Positions 53,110-62,091 of a stretch of DNA of 64,000 nucleotides are shown here, one piece after another; position 1 is the first letter of the stretch; every line of letters begins with the position of its first letter. The notes beneath the pieces were generated by a model. That model saw only the letters and a list, made by a program, of their open reading frames with translations, had not been told where the DNA came from and did no database searches. Location of the stretch: assembly GCA_951812535.1 (NCBI GenBank), contig CATOSK010000011.1, positions 219,084-283,083 of the forward strand, written 5' to 3'. A program made the translations under genes and the position numbers. The stretch comes from an uncultured Dehalococcoidia bacterium. GTDB taxonomy: Bacteria > Chloroflexota > Dehalococcoidia > Lucifugimonadales > UBA3495.

Positions 53110-54759
53110 ATGGACGGAATCACGGCAATAGCCAACGTGCTGAAAATGGAGGGCGTCGACTGGATCGGCTGCATGCCCTCCAGTCCCCTCATTGAGGCCG
53201 CCGCCATCGCGGGCATACGGCCCATCGTGGTGCGGCAGGAACGGACCGGCGTCCACATGGCCGACGGCTTCTCCCGCATCAACAACGGGCGCAGGACCGG
53301 GGTTTTCCTGATGCAGGCCGGACCGGGGGCTGAGAACGCCTTCGGAGGGGTTGCCCAGGCTTACGCCGACTCGGTGCCGATCCTGCTCTTTCCCGCCGGG
53401 GCCGCCCGCCGCCGGTCCGACACGGAGCCGGTCTTCAATCCCACCCGCAGCTTTGAGAGCATCACCAAGTGGGCGGCCCAGGTCAACTTTGCCGACCGGG
53501 TCCCCGAGCTGATGCGCCGCGCGTACACCAACCTCCGGTCCGGCAAGCCCGGCCCGGTCCTGCTCGAGCTGCCCGGCGACCTGAACACCGAGGAAATCAG
53601 CGAGGAGCAGTTCGATTACGAACCGCCCGCCTTCATCCGCACCGCCGGCGACCCGGAGGCCGTGGCCCGCGCCGCCCGCGCCCTCTTATCCGCCCAGCGT
53701 CCCGTCATCATGGCCGGACAGGGCGTTCTCTATGCCGAGGCGGGCGACGAGCTACGGCAGGTGGCCGAGTTCCTCCAGGCACCGGTGATGACCACCCTCG
53801 AAGGCAAGAGCGCCTTCCCCGAGAACCATCCCCTTTCCCTGGGCACCGGCGGGTCCAGCACCACCGGAGCGGTGCACCGCTTCCTGACCAGCGCGGACCT
53901 GGTTTTCGGCATCGGCGCCAGCCTGACCAAGAGCAACTTCACCGTTCCCATCCCGGCCGGCAAGACCATCATCCACTCCACCAACTTCGAGGGCGACATC
54001 AACAAGGACTACAAGAGCCAGCACCAGGTGGTCGGAGACTCCAGGCTGGTCCTGCGCCAGCTTCTCGACGAGTTACGGAGCCAGGCCGGCGCGGGCGGAC
54101 GCCCAGCCGACACCGCCCTTACCGATGAAATCCGCTCCGCCAAGGAGGAATGGCTGGCCCGCTGGATGCCGAAGCTGACCTCCGACGAGACCCCCATCAA
54201 CCCCTACCGCGTCGTGTGGGACGTCATGGACGCCGTGGACCTGGACAACACCATCGTCACCCACGAGTCGGGCAGCTCCCGGGAGCAGGTAACCCCCTTC
54301 TGGGAGTCCCGCTCCCCCCGCAGCTTCATCGGCTGGGGCAAGTCCACCCAGCTGGGATACAGCCTCGGGCTTGCCATGGGCGCCAAGATGGCCGCCCCGG
54401 ACAAGCACGTCATCAATTTCATGGGCGACGCCGCCTTCGGAATGGTCGGCATGGACGTGGAGACCGCCGTCCGGGCAGGCATTCCCATCACCACCATCCT
54501 GATGAACAACTTCACCATGGGCATCTACCCGGACAGCAGAATGCCCACCGCCGTCGAGCGCTTTGACACCAAGCACCTGACCGGCAACTTTTCCGAGGTG
54601 GCCGCGGCCCTCGGCGCATACGCCGAGCGCATCACCGATCCCGGCGAAATCAAGGCGGCCGTCCAGCGGGCCCACGCCGCCAACCAGGATGGCAAGCCCG
54701 CCCTGCTGGAGTTCATAACCCGTGAGGACGGCGAGTTCTCCAAGTACCAGTTTCCGTAG
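53110..54759 (+). CDS. Thiamine-diphosphate-dependent enzyme, acetolactate-synthase-like
   Basis: A 549-residue ThDP enzyme with the three usual domains. The PYR domain has VRQERTGVHMADGFSRI, with the Glu that activates the cofactor. The middle domain starts at about residue 190. The PP domain has MGDAAFGMVGMDVETAVRAG and TTILMNNFTMG, the ThDP/Mg motif GD(A)...NN. Family relatives decarboxylate 2-keto acids or form acyloins (acetolactate synthase, sulfopyruvate or oxalyl-CoA decarboxylase). No small regulatory ilvN subunit is nearby, so a catabolic role is likely; the substrate is unknown. Confidence 0.82.
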   Translation: MDGITAIANVLKMEGVDWIGCMPSSPLIEAAAIAGIRPIVVRQERTGVHMADGFSRINNGRRTGVFLMQAGPGAENAFGGVAQAYADSVPILLFPAGAARRRSDTEPVFNPTRSFESITKWAAQVNFADRVPELMRRAYTNLRSGKPGPVLLELPGDLNTEEISEEQFDYEPPAFIRTAGDPEAVARAARALLSAQRPVIMAGQGVLYAEAGDELRQVAEFLQAPVMTTLEGKSAFPENHPLSLGTGGSSTTGAVHRFLTSADLVFGIGASLTKSNFTVPIPAGKTIIHSTNFEGDINKDYKSQHQVVGDSRLVLRQLLDELRSQAGAGGRPADTALTDEIRSAKEEWLARWMPKLTSDETPINPYRVVWDVMDAVDLDNTIVTHESGSSREQVTPFWESRSPRSFIGWGKSTQLGYSLGLAMGAKMAAPDKHVINFMGDAAFGMVGMDVETAVRAGIPITTILMNNFTMGIYPDSRMPTAVERFDTKHLTGNFSEVAAALGAYAERITDPGEIKAAVQRAHAANQDGKPALLEFITREDGEFSKYQFP

Positions 54760-54760
54760 T

Positions 54761-54825
54761 TCTAAGGGTCGCGCCCTCCGTAGCCAGGGTGGGTAACTTG
54801 TCTAAGCCTCCTTGGGCGCTCCGTG
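54761..54825. repeat. Third copy of the 63-bp repeat
   Basis: Starts two bases after the stop codon of the ThDP-enzyme gene with TCTAAGGGTCGCGCCCTCCG and follows the units at 51232 closely (TAGCCAGGGTGGGTAACTTG, then CTTGGGCGCTCCG). Confidence 0.85.
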
Positions 54826-54944
54826 CGGCCCCAGCCTGGACAGGCTCGCGGGAAGTTTACTGACAGTTCGGGGTTGCGGGATTGGCCGCGGGGAATTGAG
54901 AATAGACCCGCCTGATCCCCGCAACCCCATCTATTGAGGACCTC

Positions 54945-55724
54945 ATGGTCTTGACGCAATCAGTGGAATTGGAAGACTCAGCCCCGCCCGCCGGGCCGGA
55001 TGCCGGACTAACCGGGGCTGGAACGCCTCCCCCCTACCAGCCCAAGCTCCGGGACATGCCCCAGGGAGAACGCCCCAGGGAACGCCTGCGGGACTACGGC
55101 CCCCGCTACCTCAGCAACGCCGAGCTCATCGCCATCCTGCTTCGCACCGGGATCAAGGGAGAGAACGTGCTGGCCATGTCTACCCGGCTCCTATCCCGGT
55201 TCAACGGACTGGACGGCCTCGGACGCAGCTCCTTCGCCGAACTCTGCGCCGAGCGCGGCCTCAGCGAAGCCAAGGCCTGCCAGCTCATGGCGGCCCTGGA
55301 GCTGGGACGCCGCCTCATCTCACTCGCCCCGGAGGACCGGGCCGTCATCAATTCCCCCCAGGACGTCGCCAACCTGCTCCAGGCGGAGATGGCGCCCCTG
55401 GAACAGGAACACCTCAAGGTGCTGCTGCTGAATACCAAGAACCAGGTCCTTAGCGTCCAGGAAATCTACGTCGGCAACGTCAACAGTTCCGTAGCCCGCC
55501 CCGCTGAAATCTTCCGGCCCGCCGTCCGGGACAATGCCCCGTCCATCATCGTGGTCCACAACCACCCGTCGGGAGACCCGACACCCAGCCCCGAGGACGT
55601 CAACATAACGCGGGACCTGGTGGCCGCGGGAAAGCTGCTCAGCATTGACCTGCTGGACCACATCGTCATCGGCAGCGGGGGCCGTTACGTCAGCCTCAAC
55701 GAGCGCCGCCTGGGATTCGCCTGA
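54945..55724 (+). CDS. radC: RadC family (JAB-domain) protein
   Basis: A 259-residue protein with a helix-hairpin-helix region (GPRYLSNAELIAILLRTGIK, GLDGLGRSSFAEL) and a C-terminal MPN/JAB metal-binding domain with HNHPSGDPTPSPEDVNITRD, the JAMM motif. Named for radiation sensitivity in E. coli, but the real function of RadC is unresolved. The N-terminal ~35 residues before the family core are Pro-rich and may mean the true start is downstream, although the ATG at 54945 follows TTGAGGACC. Confidence 0.9.
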   Translation: MVLTQSVELEDSAPPAGPDAGLTGAGTPPPYQPKLRDMPQGERPRERLRDYGPRYLSNAELIAILLRTGIKGENVLAMSTRLLSRFNGLDGLGRSSFAELCAERGLSEAKACQLMAALELGRRLISLAPEDRAVINSPQDVANLLQAEMAPLEQEHLKVLLLNTKNQVLSVQEIYVGNVNSSVARPAEIFRPAVRDNAPSIIVVHNHPSGDPTPSPEDVNITRDLVAAGKLLSIDLLDHIVIGSGGRYVSLNERRLGFA

Positions 55725-55776
55725 CCCATGAACCTCGACTGACCACCCCCATCCCAACCAACCAGGAGGAACACTC

Positions 55777-56106
55777 ATGCCCTACTTCGTCGACGCCAAG
55801 GACCGGGCCAGCCTGGACCTCGCACCAGGAGCGTCCACGCAGACATTCTGGGGAGCCAACATGCTCCTCTCCCTTGTTTCCATCGAGGCCAACTCCACCG
55901 TTCCCCGGCACACCCACCCCCACGAGCAGGCCGGTGTTGTGATAGAAGGCGAACTGGAAATGGGCATCGGCGGGGAAGTGCGGGTGCTCAAGCCCGGCGA
56001 CATGTACATCATCCCCGGCGACGTGGAACACTACGCCCGCACCGGCGACGCTCCAGCCAAAGCTCTCGACATCTTCAGCCCAGTCCGGGAAGAGTTCAAA
56101 TACTGA
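55777..56106 (+). CDS. Small cupin-domain protein
   Basis: A 109-residue single cupin barrel: PRHTHPHEQAGVVIEGELEM carries motif 1 (HxH, E) and LKPGDMYIIPGDVEHYAR carries motif 2 with the last His. These four residues normally bind Fe, Mn or Zn. The role may be a small dioxygenase, isomerase or sugar-binding protein; no substrate can be inferred. AGGAGG lies just before the ATG. Confidence 0.87.
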   Translation: MPYFVDAKDRASLDLAPGASTQTFWGANMLLSLVSIEANSTVPRHTHPHEQAGVVIEGELEMGIGGEVRVLKPGDMYIIPGDVEHYARTGDAPAKALDIFSPVREEFKY

Positions 56107-56110
56107 AAAG

Positions 56111-56142
56111 CGGCCCGGCGCAACCAACGCCGGACCGTTCCT
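56111..56142. terminator. Hairpin between the convergent cupin and GGT genes
   Basis: CGGCCCGGCG (56111-56120) pairs with CGCCGGACCG (56129-56138), one mismatch, followed by TTCCTT. Probably terminates the cupin transcript. Confidence 0.5.
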
Positions 56143-56196
56143 TGATCCATCATACCCGGGGACTCGAGCGCTGCCCGTCCCCGGTGGTGCCATCGC

Positions 56197-57786
56197 TTAC
56201 CACCCCACAGCCGCGCCGTCCTTGCGTGGCTCCGACCCACCCATGAGGACGCCGGTATCCGGGTCACGCTGGATAATCTGTCCGCCGCCCATGCCCACCC
56301 GGCTGTACCCCGACGCCAGGCGGATCCGGTGCCCCCGCTGTTGCAGGTTGGAGAGCACGTCGTGGGACAGCCCCTCCTCCAGGACCACTCCCTCGCCCAC
56401 CACCATGAACCGCAGGGCGTTCAACGCCGGCTGCGCTGTCATGCCGTGGTCCACCATGTTGCTCATGACCTGCAGGTGTCCCTGGGGCTGCATGAAACCG
56501 CCCATGACGCCAAAGCACAGGTGCATCTCCCCGTCCCTGGTCGCCATCGCCGGAATAATCGTCTGGAACGGCCTTTTTCCCGGCACCAGCGCGTTGGGAT
56601 GGTCCGGGTCCAGCGAAAACAGGGATCCCCGGTTTTGCAGCACCACCCCGGTTCCGGGGGCAACCAGTCCGCTCCCGAAATTGGAGAACACGCTGTTGAT
56701 GAAGGAGCAGGCGTTCCCCTCCCCGTCCACCGCGCTGATGTAGACCGTATCGCTCCCCCTCGGGTCCCCGAAGGGCGCCGCATCCATGGCCCGGGCCGGA
56801 TCGATCAACCCGCGCCGGGCGGCGGCGTACTGCTTGGATAACAACTCCGCTATCGGAACGTCCGCCTTCCTCGGATCGGCGACGTACCGGTACGCATCGG
56901 CGTAGGCCAGCCGCATCGCCTCGATCAGATGATGGTAGGCGTCCGCCGACTGCGCCCCCATTCCGGCGATGTCGTACCCTTCGGCAATGTTCATTGCCTC
57001 CAAGGCGGCGATTCCCTGGCCGTTGGGCGGGCACTCCCAGCAGGTCATTCCCCGGTAGTCCGTGCGGATGGCCTCGTCCCAGTCCGAGTGATGATTGGCC
57101 AGGTCTTCCACCGCCAGCCACCCGCCGTGCTCCTGGACAAAGGATGCCATCTTCTCGGCGATCTTGCCCGTGTAGAAGGCGGGGGAGCCTCCATCGGCAA
57201 TGGCCCGCAGCGTGTTCGCCAGCGTGGACAGCCGCATCACATCCCCTTCCCTCGGGGCCTTGCCGTTGAGCAGCATCTCCTGTCCCGAAGGATACTGGGC
57301 CAGCCGCGCCGCCTGCCCTCTCCACTGGTTGGATATGATGTCGGAGACCGGGAATCCGTCCTCTGCGTACCGGATCGCCGGCTGCAGAACATCGCTCAAC
57401 GACATGTTGCCGTAGGTGTTTATGATCGTCTCCCAGCCATGAACGGTCCCGGGCACCGAAACCGAGAACACCCCGTCGTCGGGCAGCTGGTAGTAGCCCT
57501 TCCCCCTCATTTCCTCGATGGACGCCGCCGCCGGAGCGCGTCCGCTGCCGTTCAGGGCATGGACCTTCTTCTCGTTGGCGTTCCAGATCAGCGCGAACAT
57601 ATCCCCGCCGACCCCGGTGGATTCCGGCTCCACCACGTTCAGCACCGCAGCCGCCGTCACCGCCGCGTCCACGGCGTTCCCGCCCTGCATCATGGCCTGC
57701 AACCCGGCCTGAGCGGCCAGCGGCTGGCTGGTGGCCACCATCCCATTCCTGGCCAGGACCGTGGAACGCCTGGATTCAAAAAACAT
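56197..57786 (-). CDS. Gamma-glutamyltransferase family protein
   Basis: A 529-residue Ntn-hydrolase precursor. GMVATSQPLAAQAGLQAMMQ, GGNAVDAAVTAAAVLNVVEP and STGVGGDMFALIW form the large-subunit core. The autocleavage Thr is in SDTVYISAVDGEGNACSFIN, and PGKRPFQTIIPAM follows in the small subunit. GGT enzymes cleave gamma-glutamyl bonds of glutathione and analogues, or act as acylases. The usual TTH motif reads DTV here, so substrate range may differ. No signal peptide is apparent. The start is ATG 57786, with AGGAG 8 nt upstream. Confidence 0.85.
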   Translation of the reverse strand: MFFESRRSTVLARNGMVATSQPLAAQAGLQAMMQGGNAVDAAVTAAAVLNVVEPESTGVGGDMFALIWNANEKKVHALNGSGRAPAAASIEEMRGKGYYQLPDDGVFSVSVPGTVHGWETIINTYGNMSLSDVLQPAIRYAEDGFPVSDIISNQWRGQAARLAQYPSGQEMLLNGKAPREGDVMRLSTLANTLRAIADGGSPAFYTGKIAEKMASFVQEHGGWLAVEDLANHHSDWDEAIRTDYRGMTCWECPPNGQGIAALEAMNIAEGYDIAGMGAQSADAYHHLIEAMRLAYADAYRYVADPRKADVPIAELLSKQYAAARRGLIDPARAMDAAPFGDPRGSDTVYISAVDGEGNACSFINSVFSNFGSGLVAPGTGVVLQNRGSLFSLDPDHPNALVPGKRPFQTIIPAMATRDGEMHLCFGVMGGFMQPQGHLQVMSNMVDHGMTAQPALNALRFMVVGEGVVLEEGLSHDVLSNLQQRGHRIRLASGYSRVGMGGGQIIQRDPDTGVLMGGSEPRKDGAAVGW

Positions 57787-57954
57787 ACCCGGTGCTCCTG
57801 TCCGGCGTCCACCCGGCACGCCGAGAATTGCGCCCAAGTTTACCATAGCGGGACAGGCCCCGGCAGAAGGGGTGAACCAACCGAAGCAGTTGGCCGTGAC
57901 CGGGGAAGGAGGAGTTCCTGGCGGCGATTGTCCCCTGGCGGGGAGGACGTCCCC

Positions 57955-59172
57955 CTAACTGGCGGTGAATCTGGCGGCTTCCTCCGAACCGCCGGTGGCG
58001 TCGCCTTCGGTGTAGGACTGGGCCCCGGTGCCGGCGAGGGCGCCTCCCTGCACAATGAGGTACTCATCCCTGATTGGCCGCCCGTCCAGCCAGCACTCCA
58101 GAATCTCGCGGATGCCCGAGGCATACCTGGCCTGGGCGGACAGGGAGGACCCAGATGTGTGGGGAGTCATGGCGTGGTTGGGCATGGTCCGCCAGGGATG
58201 ATCGTTGGGCGGCGGTTGAGGAAACCAGACGTCGCCGGCATACCCGGCAAGCTGACCGCTGTCCAGGGCTCTGGCGACGGCGTCCCGGTCACAGATCTTG
58301 CCGCGGGCAGTGTTGACGATGTAGGCCCCGCGCTTCATCCTGCCGATGAGGGCGTCGTCAAACATGTTCTCGGTTTCGGGGTGGAGCGGGCAATGGATGC
58401 TTACCACGTCGCACACGCCGACCAGGGACTCGACGGTCTCGTGGAAGGTCAGGCCCAACTCTCCCTCAACGCCGGGGGAAAGCCGCCGCCGGTCAGTGTA
58501 GTGGAGGTTGACGTCGAAGGGCTTCATTCGCTTCAGGACCGCCAGTCCTATCCGGCCAGCCGCCACAACTCCCACGTTCATTCCCTCGATGTCGTAGGAC
58601 CTGGAAACGGCGTCGGCAATGTTCCAGCCGCCTCTGACCACCCAGCCGTACTGGGGTATGTAGTCCCGCACCAGGGCCAGCATCTGCATGACCGCGTGTT
58701 CCGCGACGCTGATGCTGTTGCACCAGGTCACTTCGCATACCGTGATGTTGCGGGCGATGGCAGCCTGGAGGTCGACGTGGTCCGACCCGATGCCGGCGGT
58801 TATCGCCAGTTTCAGGTTGGGGGCCTGGTCAATGCGCTCGGCGGTGAGGTATCCGGGCCAGAAGGGTTGGGAGATGACTATATCGGCGTCGGGCAGTTCT
58901 CTCTCAAAAACAGAGTCAGGACCGTCCTTGTCCGACGTGACGACGAACCGGTGTCCCCGTTCCGCCAGGAACTTTTCCAGTCCCAGCCCTCCCGAAACAG
59001 ACCCCAGGAGCTGGCCCGGGGAGAAGTCGATGGAGCCCGGCGTGGGCAGGGTCTGGCCGTCGGGATAGCTGGCCAGGGCGGGTATGCTCTCGCGGGCGTA
59101 ATTGGGAGGGAAGCCCGCCACCGGATCGGGATATAGAACACAGACAACTTTCCGAGAATCAGAAGAAGTCAT
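57955..59172 (-). CDS. fdh: NAD-dependent formate dehydrogenase
   Basis: A 405-residue D-2-hydroxyacid-dehydrogenase-fold enzyme. Its motifs are specific to NAD-FDH: LKLAITAGIGSDHVDLQAAI, EVTWCNSISVAEHAVMQMLA, VGVVAAGRIGLAVLKRM, VNTARGKICDRDAVARAL, GYAGDVWFPQP and TPHTSGSSLSAQARYASG. These supply the catalytic Arg, Gln and His. It oxidises formate to CO2 and makes NADH without metal cofactors. The C-terminal ~25 residues (GTGAQSYTEGDATGG) are an unusual tail. GGAGGAG lies upstream of ATG 59172; TATACT precedes it. Confidence 0.92.
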   Translation of the reverse strand: MTSSDSRKVVCVLYPDPVAGFPPNYARESIPALASYPDGQTLPTPGSIDFSPGQLLGSVSGGLGLEKFLAERGHRFVVTSDKDGPDSVFERELPDADIVISQPFWPGYLTAERIDQAPNLKLAITAGIGSDHVDLQAAIARNITVCEVTWCNSISVAEHAVMQMLALVRDYIPQYGWVVRGGWNIADAVSRSYDIEGMNVGVVAAGRIGLAVLKRMKPFDVNLHYTDRRRLSPGVEGELGLTFHETVESLVGVCDVVSIHCPLHPETENMFDDALIGRMKRGAYIVNTARGKICDRDAVARALDSGQLAGYAGDVWFPQPPPNDHPWRTMPNHAMTPHTSGSSLSAQARYASGIREILECWLDGRPIRDEYLIVQGGALAGTGAQSYTEGDATGGSEEAARFTAS

Positions 59173-59514
59173 ACCAACCCACGCTCCTCCATCAATATCG
59201 AATAAAGTATATCAAACCGCACCAACGCAATTCTGGCGGGACCGTTCCATCCTTTGAGTGACACTCCTGCGGGGACAACCTGCCATCCCCTTGCAGTCCG
59301 CTGGGTGGGCCCAACCGGGGACAATCTAAACCCTGCAGTGGGACTTCCCAATCGTCCTGCGGGCGTCCCGCCGCCGTTTTGATGGCCGGGAATGCTGTGT
59401 TAAGATACCGTCGGCGCCGGGATTGGGGGCCGGTCAGGCCTCCGGGATACGCTCCCTGAACACGACTTCCCGCCTGGCGCCCGGTCTCCAACCGCAGCCT
59501 CAGGAGGAATTGAA
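59173..59514. other. Divergent promoter region between fdh and the peroxiredoxin gene
   Basis: No gene is supported. On the minus strand TATACT near 59200 is a -10 box for fdh. On the plus strand TTGATG (59379-59384), a 16-bp spacer and TAAGAT (59401-59406) form a fair promoter for the peroxiredoxin gene. Confidence 0.5.
59379..59406 (+). promoter_or_regulatory. Promoter of the peroxiredoxin gene
   Basis: TTGATG and TAAGAT separated by 16 bp, about 109 bp before ATG 59515. Confidence 0.45.
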
Positions 59515-59988
59515 ATGGCAGTAGAAGTAGGACAATCCGCGCCCGACTTCACCCTCTACGATACCGACCGCAACCAGCGCAGCCTTTCCGAATTTCGGGG
59601 AAAGAACGTCGTCCTGGCCTTTTTCCCGGGAGCGTTCACGGGCGCCTGCACCAACGAAATGTGCACCTTCCGAGACCAGCTCGGCCAGTACGAAGGCATG
59701 AACGCCCAGGTCATCGGAATCACCGTCGATCCGCCCTTCGCCCAGAAGGCCTGGTGCGACGCCAACAACGTCACCTACCCCTTCCTCAGCGACTACGCCC
59801 GAGAGGTTACCAACCTCTACGACCTGGCGTTCCCCAACCTGGCCGGCCTGCAGGGATACGTGGCGTGCAACCGCGCCGTTATCATCGTCGATGGCGCAGG
59901 CGTGGTACGCTTCACCTGGACCGCTCCCAGCCCGCCCACCGAGCCTGACTACGACGAGGTCCGCAGCGCCGTCGCTGCCCTGGGGTAG
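59515..59988 (+). CDS. Peroxiredoxin (AhpE/PrxQ-like)
   Basis: A 157-residue thiol peroxidase: APDFTLYDTDRNQRSLSEFR, then LAFFPGAFTGACTNEMCTFR, where the peroxidatic Cys is in the GACTxEMC segment and a second Cys lies five residues on. DYAREVTNLYDLAFPN and RAVIIVDGAGVVRFTW complete the fold. It reduces hydroperoxides using a thiol partner. AGGAGG precedes the ATG. Confidence 0.9.
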   Translation: MAVEVGQSAPDFTLYDTDRNQRSLSEFRGKNVVLAFFPGAFTGACTNEMCTFRDQLGQYEGMNAQVIGITVDPPFAQKAWCDANNVTYPFLSDYAREVTNLYDLAFPNLAGLQGYVACNRAVIIVDGAGVVRFTWTAPSPPTEPDYDEVRSAVAALG

Positions 59989-60042
59989 GCTACGGCGGAT
60001 AGGCTCCGGCCCTTCCGCCGGTGCAACCTTGACCTGTCTACG

Positions 60043-60073
60043 CCGGGGACGGTTTGGGGACCGTCCCCGGTTT
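60043..60073. terminator. Strong terminator between convergent genes
   Basis: A perfect 11-bp stem CCGGGGACGGT / ACCGTCCCCGG with a 6-nt loop and a TTT tail, after the peroxiredoxin gene and overlapping the end of the nucleoside hydrolase gene. Confidence 0.75.
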
Positions 60074-61034
60074 AACTGTCCCCCTCACCGGCAACCCGCC
60101 GGACGAATGTCCCGGTCAACCCCTCAACGTCCACCCCAAGGCACACCGTGGCGTTGGGTTCCATTCCGGTGACTCCCCGTACATCGGCCACCGTCTGTCC
60201 CCGCGTCGCCGGGCCCTGGTAGTCCACCGTCACGTGCATTTCCCGGGTCTCGAACCAGCCTGGATTGACCGCGTAGGCCACCGCCGGAACGTCGTTGTAC
60301 CGCACCCCTTCCGGGTCGGCCAGCATCCCCCTTGCCCGGTAATACCCCTGGAGGAAGGGCGTGGCCGCCGCCAGCAGCCGGGCTCCGGGGTTTTCGGCCC
60401 GCCCCAACCGGTCCAACTGTTCCTTGCTGAACTCAACCCGGTCGCATACATCCAGCCCCACCTGGACGATCCTTGCCCCCGACTGGTAGAGGATCGCGGC
60501 GGCCTCCGGGTCTTCGTACAGATTAGCGGTCGCCACCGGCGAGACGTTCCCCGGCACGAAGACCGCTCCGCCCATGACCACAATCTCGGCCACGTTGTCG
60601 GCCAACTGCGGTTCCAGCGACAATGCCAGGGCCACGTTGGTCATCCGGCCGAGGGCCAGCACGGTGATCTCTCCGGGAGACCCTTCAATGCGTCTCACCA
60701 GCTCCACCGCTGCGGACTCGTTCTCCACCCGACCCGGGTCCCATTCCATGGGCCCAGCAGCCAGGTTGCCCAGGGCATCCGTTCCGTGCACCTGCGAAGC
60801 CCATCCCGGGTTCGGTTCCCGGAGCAGGGGACGGCCCGCTCCCCGGTATACCGGAATATCCGCCCGCCCGGCCGCCGCCAGTATGCGGAGGGCGTTGGCG
60901 GTGCAGGCATCCACCGGCCCGTTCCCGAACACCGTGGTCACCGCCTCCACGTTCAGTTCCGGGCTGGCCAGGGCGAACAGCAAAGCCGCCGCGTCGTCCA
61001 CCCCGGGATCGCAGTCGATGATTATCCGCTTCAT
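60072..61034 (-). CDS. Nucleoside hydrolase (IunH family)
   Basis: A 320-residue enzyme with the Ca-binding N-terminal motif IIIDCDPGVDDAAALLFAL and VEAVTTVFGNG, plus EIVVMGGAVFVPGNVSPVAT and the C-terminal VDYQGPATRGQTVAD. It hydrolyses N-glycosidic bonds of nucleosides to base and ribose. The start is ATG 61034, because the longer in-frame opening runs into the 81-bp tandem repeats. GAGAG lies just before it. Confidence 0.92.
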   Translation of the reverse strand: MKRIIIDCDPGVDDAAALLFALASPELNVEAVTTVFGNGPVDACTANALRILAAAGRADIPVYRGAGRPLLREPNPGWASQVHGTDALGNLAAGPMEWDPGRVENESAAVELVRRIEGSPGEITVLALGRMTNVALALSLEPQLADNVAEIVVMGGAVFVPGNVSPVATANLYEDPEAAAILYQSGARIVQVGLDVCDRVEFSKEQLDRLGRAENPGARLLAAATPFLQGYYRARGMLADPEGVRYNDVPAVAYAVNPGWFETREMHVTVDYQGPATRGQTVADVRGVTGMEPNATVCLGVDVEGLTGTFVRRVAGEGDS

Positions 61035-61060
61035 TTCTCTCGTCCGGTTGTTGTTATCTG

Positions 61061-61238
61061 AATCGCTCGGGCGGGCGCAAGGTTGGGTGGTGGTTCTCCG
61101 CCCGCCTCTCGCTCCGGCCTGTGGTCGAGGTCTCACGTCTAAATCGCTCGGGCGGGCGCAAGGTTGGGTGGTGGTTCTCCGCCCGCCTCTCGCTCCGGCC
61201 AGTGGCCGAGGTCTCACATCTGAATCGCTCGGGCCTGT
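61061..61238. repeat. 81-bp tandem repeat array
   Basis: The unit begins AATCGCTCGGGCGGGCGCAA and recurs at 61061, 61142 and 61223 (period 81 bp); the first two units are almost identical and the third is cut after about 12 bp. Each unit contains GGGCGGGC...GCCCGCC, which can pair. It lies between the divergent nucleoside hydrolase and haloacid dehalogenase genes. Confidence 0.9.
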
Positions 61239-61240
61239 GG

Positions 61241-61269
61241 TTGTTTCCCTGGTGCCGTCAAGCTAGAAT
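61241..61269 (+). promoter_or_regulatory. Promoter of the haloacid dehalogenase gene
   Basis: TTGTTT (61241-61246), a 17-bp spacer and TAGAAT (61264-61269), about 64 bp before ATG 61333. It begins right after the tandem repeats. Confidence 0.6.
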
Positions 61270-61332
61270 CGAGCGTGATTATAAAGCCGGGTCCATCTTC
61301 GGGTAACCCACAACCCCGGTAAAGGAGCATCC

Positions 61333-62046
61333 ATGGACACCTCCAACGTAAAGGCCTTCATCTTCGACGTCTTCGGCACCGTCGTGGACTGGCGCGGCAG
61401 CATCATCGAGCAGTGCGAGAACTTCGGGCGGATCAAGGGAATCGAGGCGGACTGGGGGGCTTTTGCCGACGCCTGGCGGGGGAAGTACCGCCCCTATATG
61501 AACAAGGTCCGCACTGGCGAGCTTCCCTGGACCAACCTGGACGCCCTGCACCGCATGGGCCTGGAAGAAGTCCTTAACGAGTTCGAGATAACCGGGTTGA
61601 GCGAGGAAGAAAAAGCCGAAGTGAACTTCTTCTGGCACTACCTCCATCCCTGGGCGGACTCGGTGCCGGGCCTGTACCGCCTGAAGAACAAGTACATAAT
61701 TGCTACCATGTCCAACGGGAACATCCGCCTCATGACCGACATGGCCAAGTTCGGCGGCATCCCCTGGGACTGCATCCTGGGAGCGGAGGTCGCCCAGCAC
61801 TACAAGCCCGACCCGGAAAGCTACCTGACCGCGGTGAAACTCCTGGGGATGGACCCGGAACAGGTCGTAATGACTGCGGCCCACCAACCGGACCTGCTGT
61901 CGGCGCAGAAGACGGGGGTCAAGACGGCTTTCGTTCCCCGTCCCAGGGAGCATGGCCCCGACCGGACTCCAGACCCGACTCCCGATCCTTCCTTCAACGT
62001 GGTGGCGTCCAGCTTTGTGGACCTGGCCGCCAAGGTCAACGCCTAG
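61333..62046 (+). CDS. Haloacid dehalogenase, type II (HAD superfamily)
   Basis: A 237-residue HAD protein: AFIFDVFGTVVDWRGS holds the nucleophile Asp, IIATMSNGNIRLMTDMAKFG the Ser/Thr motif with N, and HYKPDPESYLTAVKLL the Lys motif. The arrangement is that of L-2-haloacid dehalogenases, which convert 2-haloacids to D-2-hydroxyacids; many family members have other substrates. AAAGGAG lies before the ATG. Confidence 0.87.
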   Translation: MDTSNVKAFIFDVFGTVVDWRGSIIEQCENFGRIKGIEADWGAFADAWRGKYRPYMNKVRTGELPWTNLDALHRMGLEEVLNEFEITGLSEEEKAEVNFFWHYLHPWADSVPGLYRLKNKYIIATMSNGNIRLMTDMAKFGGIPWDCILGAEVAQHYKPDPESYLTAVKLLGMDPEQVVMTAAHQPDLLSAQKTGVKTAFVPRPREHGPDRTPDPTPDPSFNVVASSFVDLAAKVNA

Positions 62047-62091
62047 CGGGAACGGGAACCAACCGAAACCCCAAAATCGCCAGGAGCGGCA

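Noticed and set aside
56929..59136. A 735-codon open frame on the plus strand.
   Set aside because: It lies antisense to gamma-glutamyltransferase and formate dehydrogenase, whose motifs are unmistakable; long antisense frames are expected at this GC content.
61061..61238. CRISPR-like array.
   Set aside because: Units are 81 bp with no spacers between them, and no cas gene is present; it is a plain tandem repeat. No CRISPR array was seen elsewhere.
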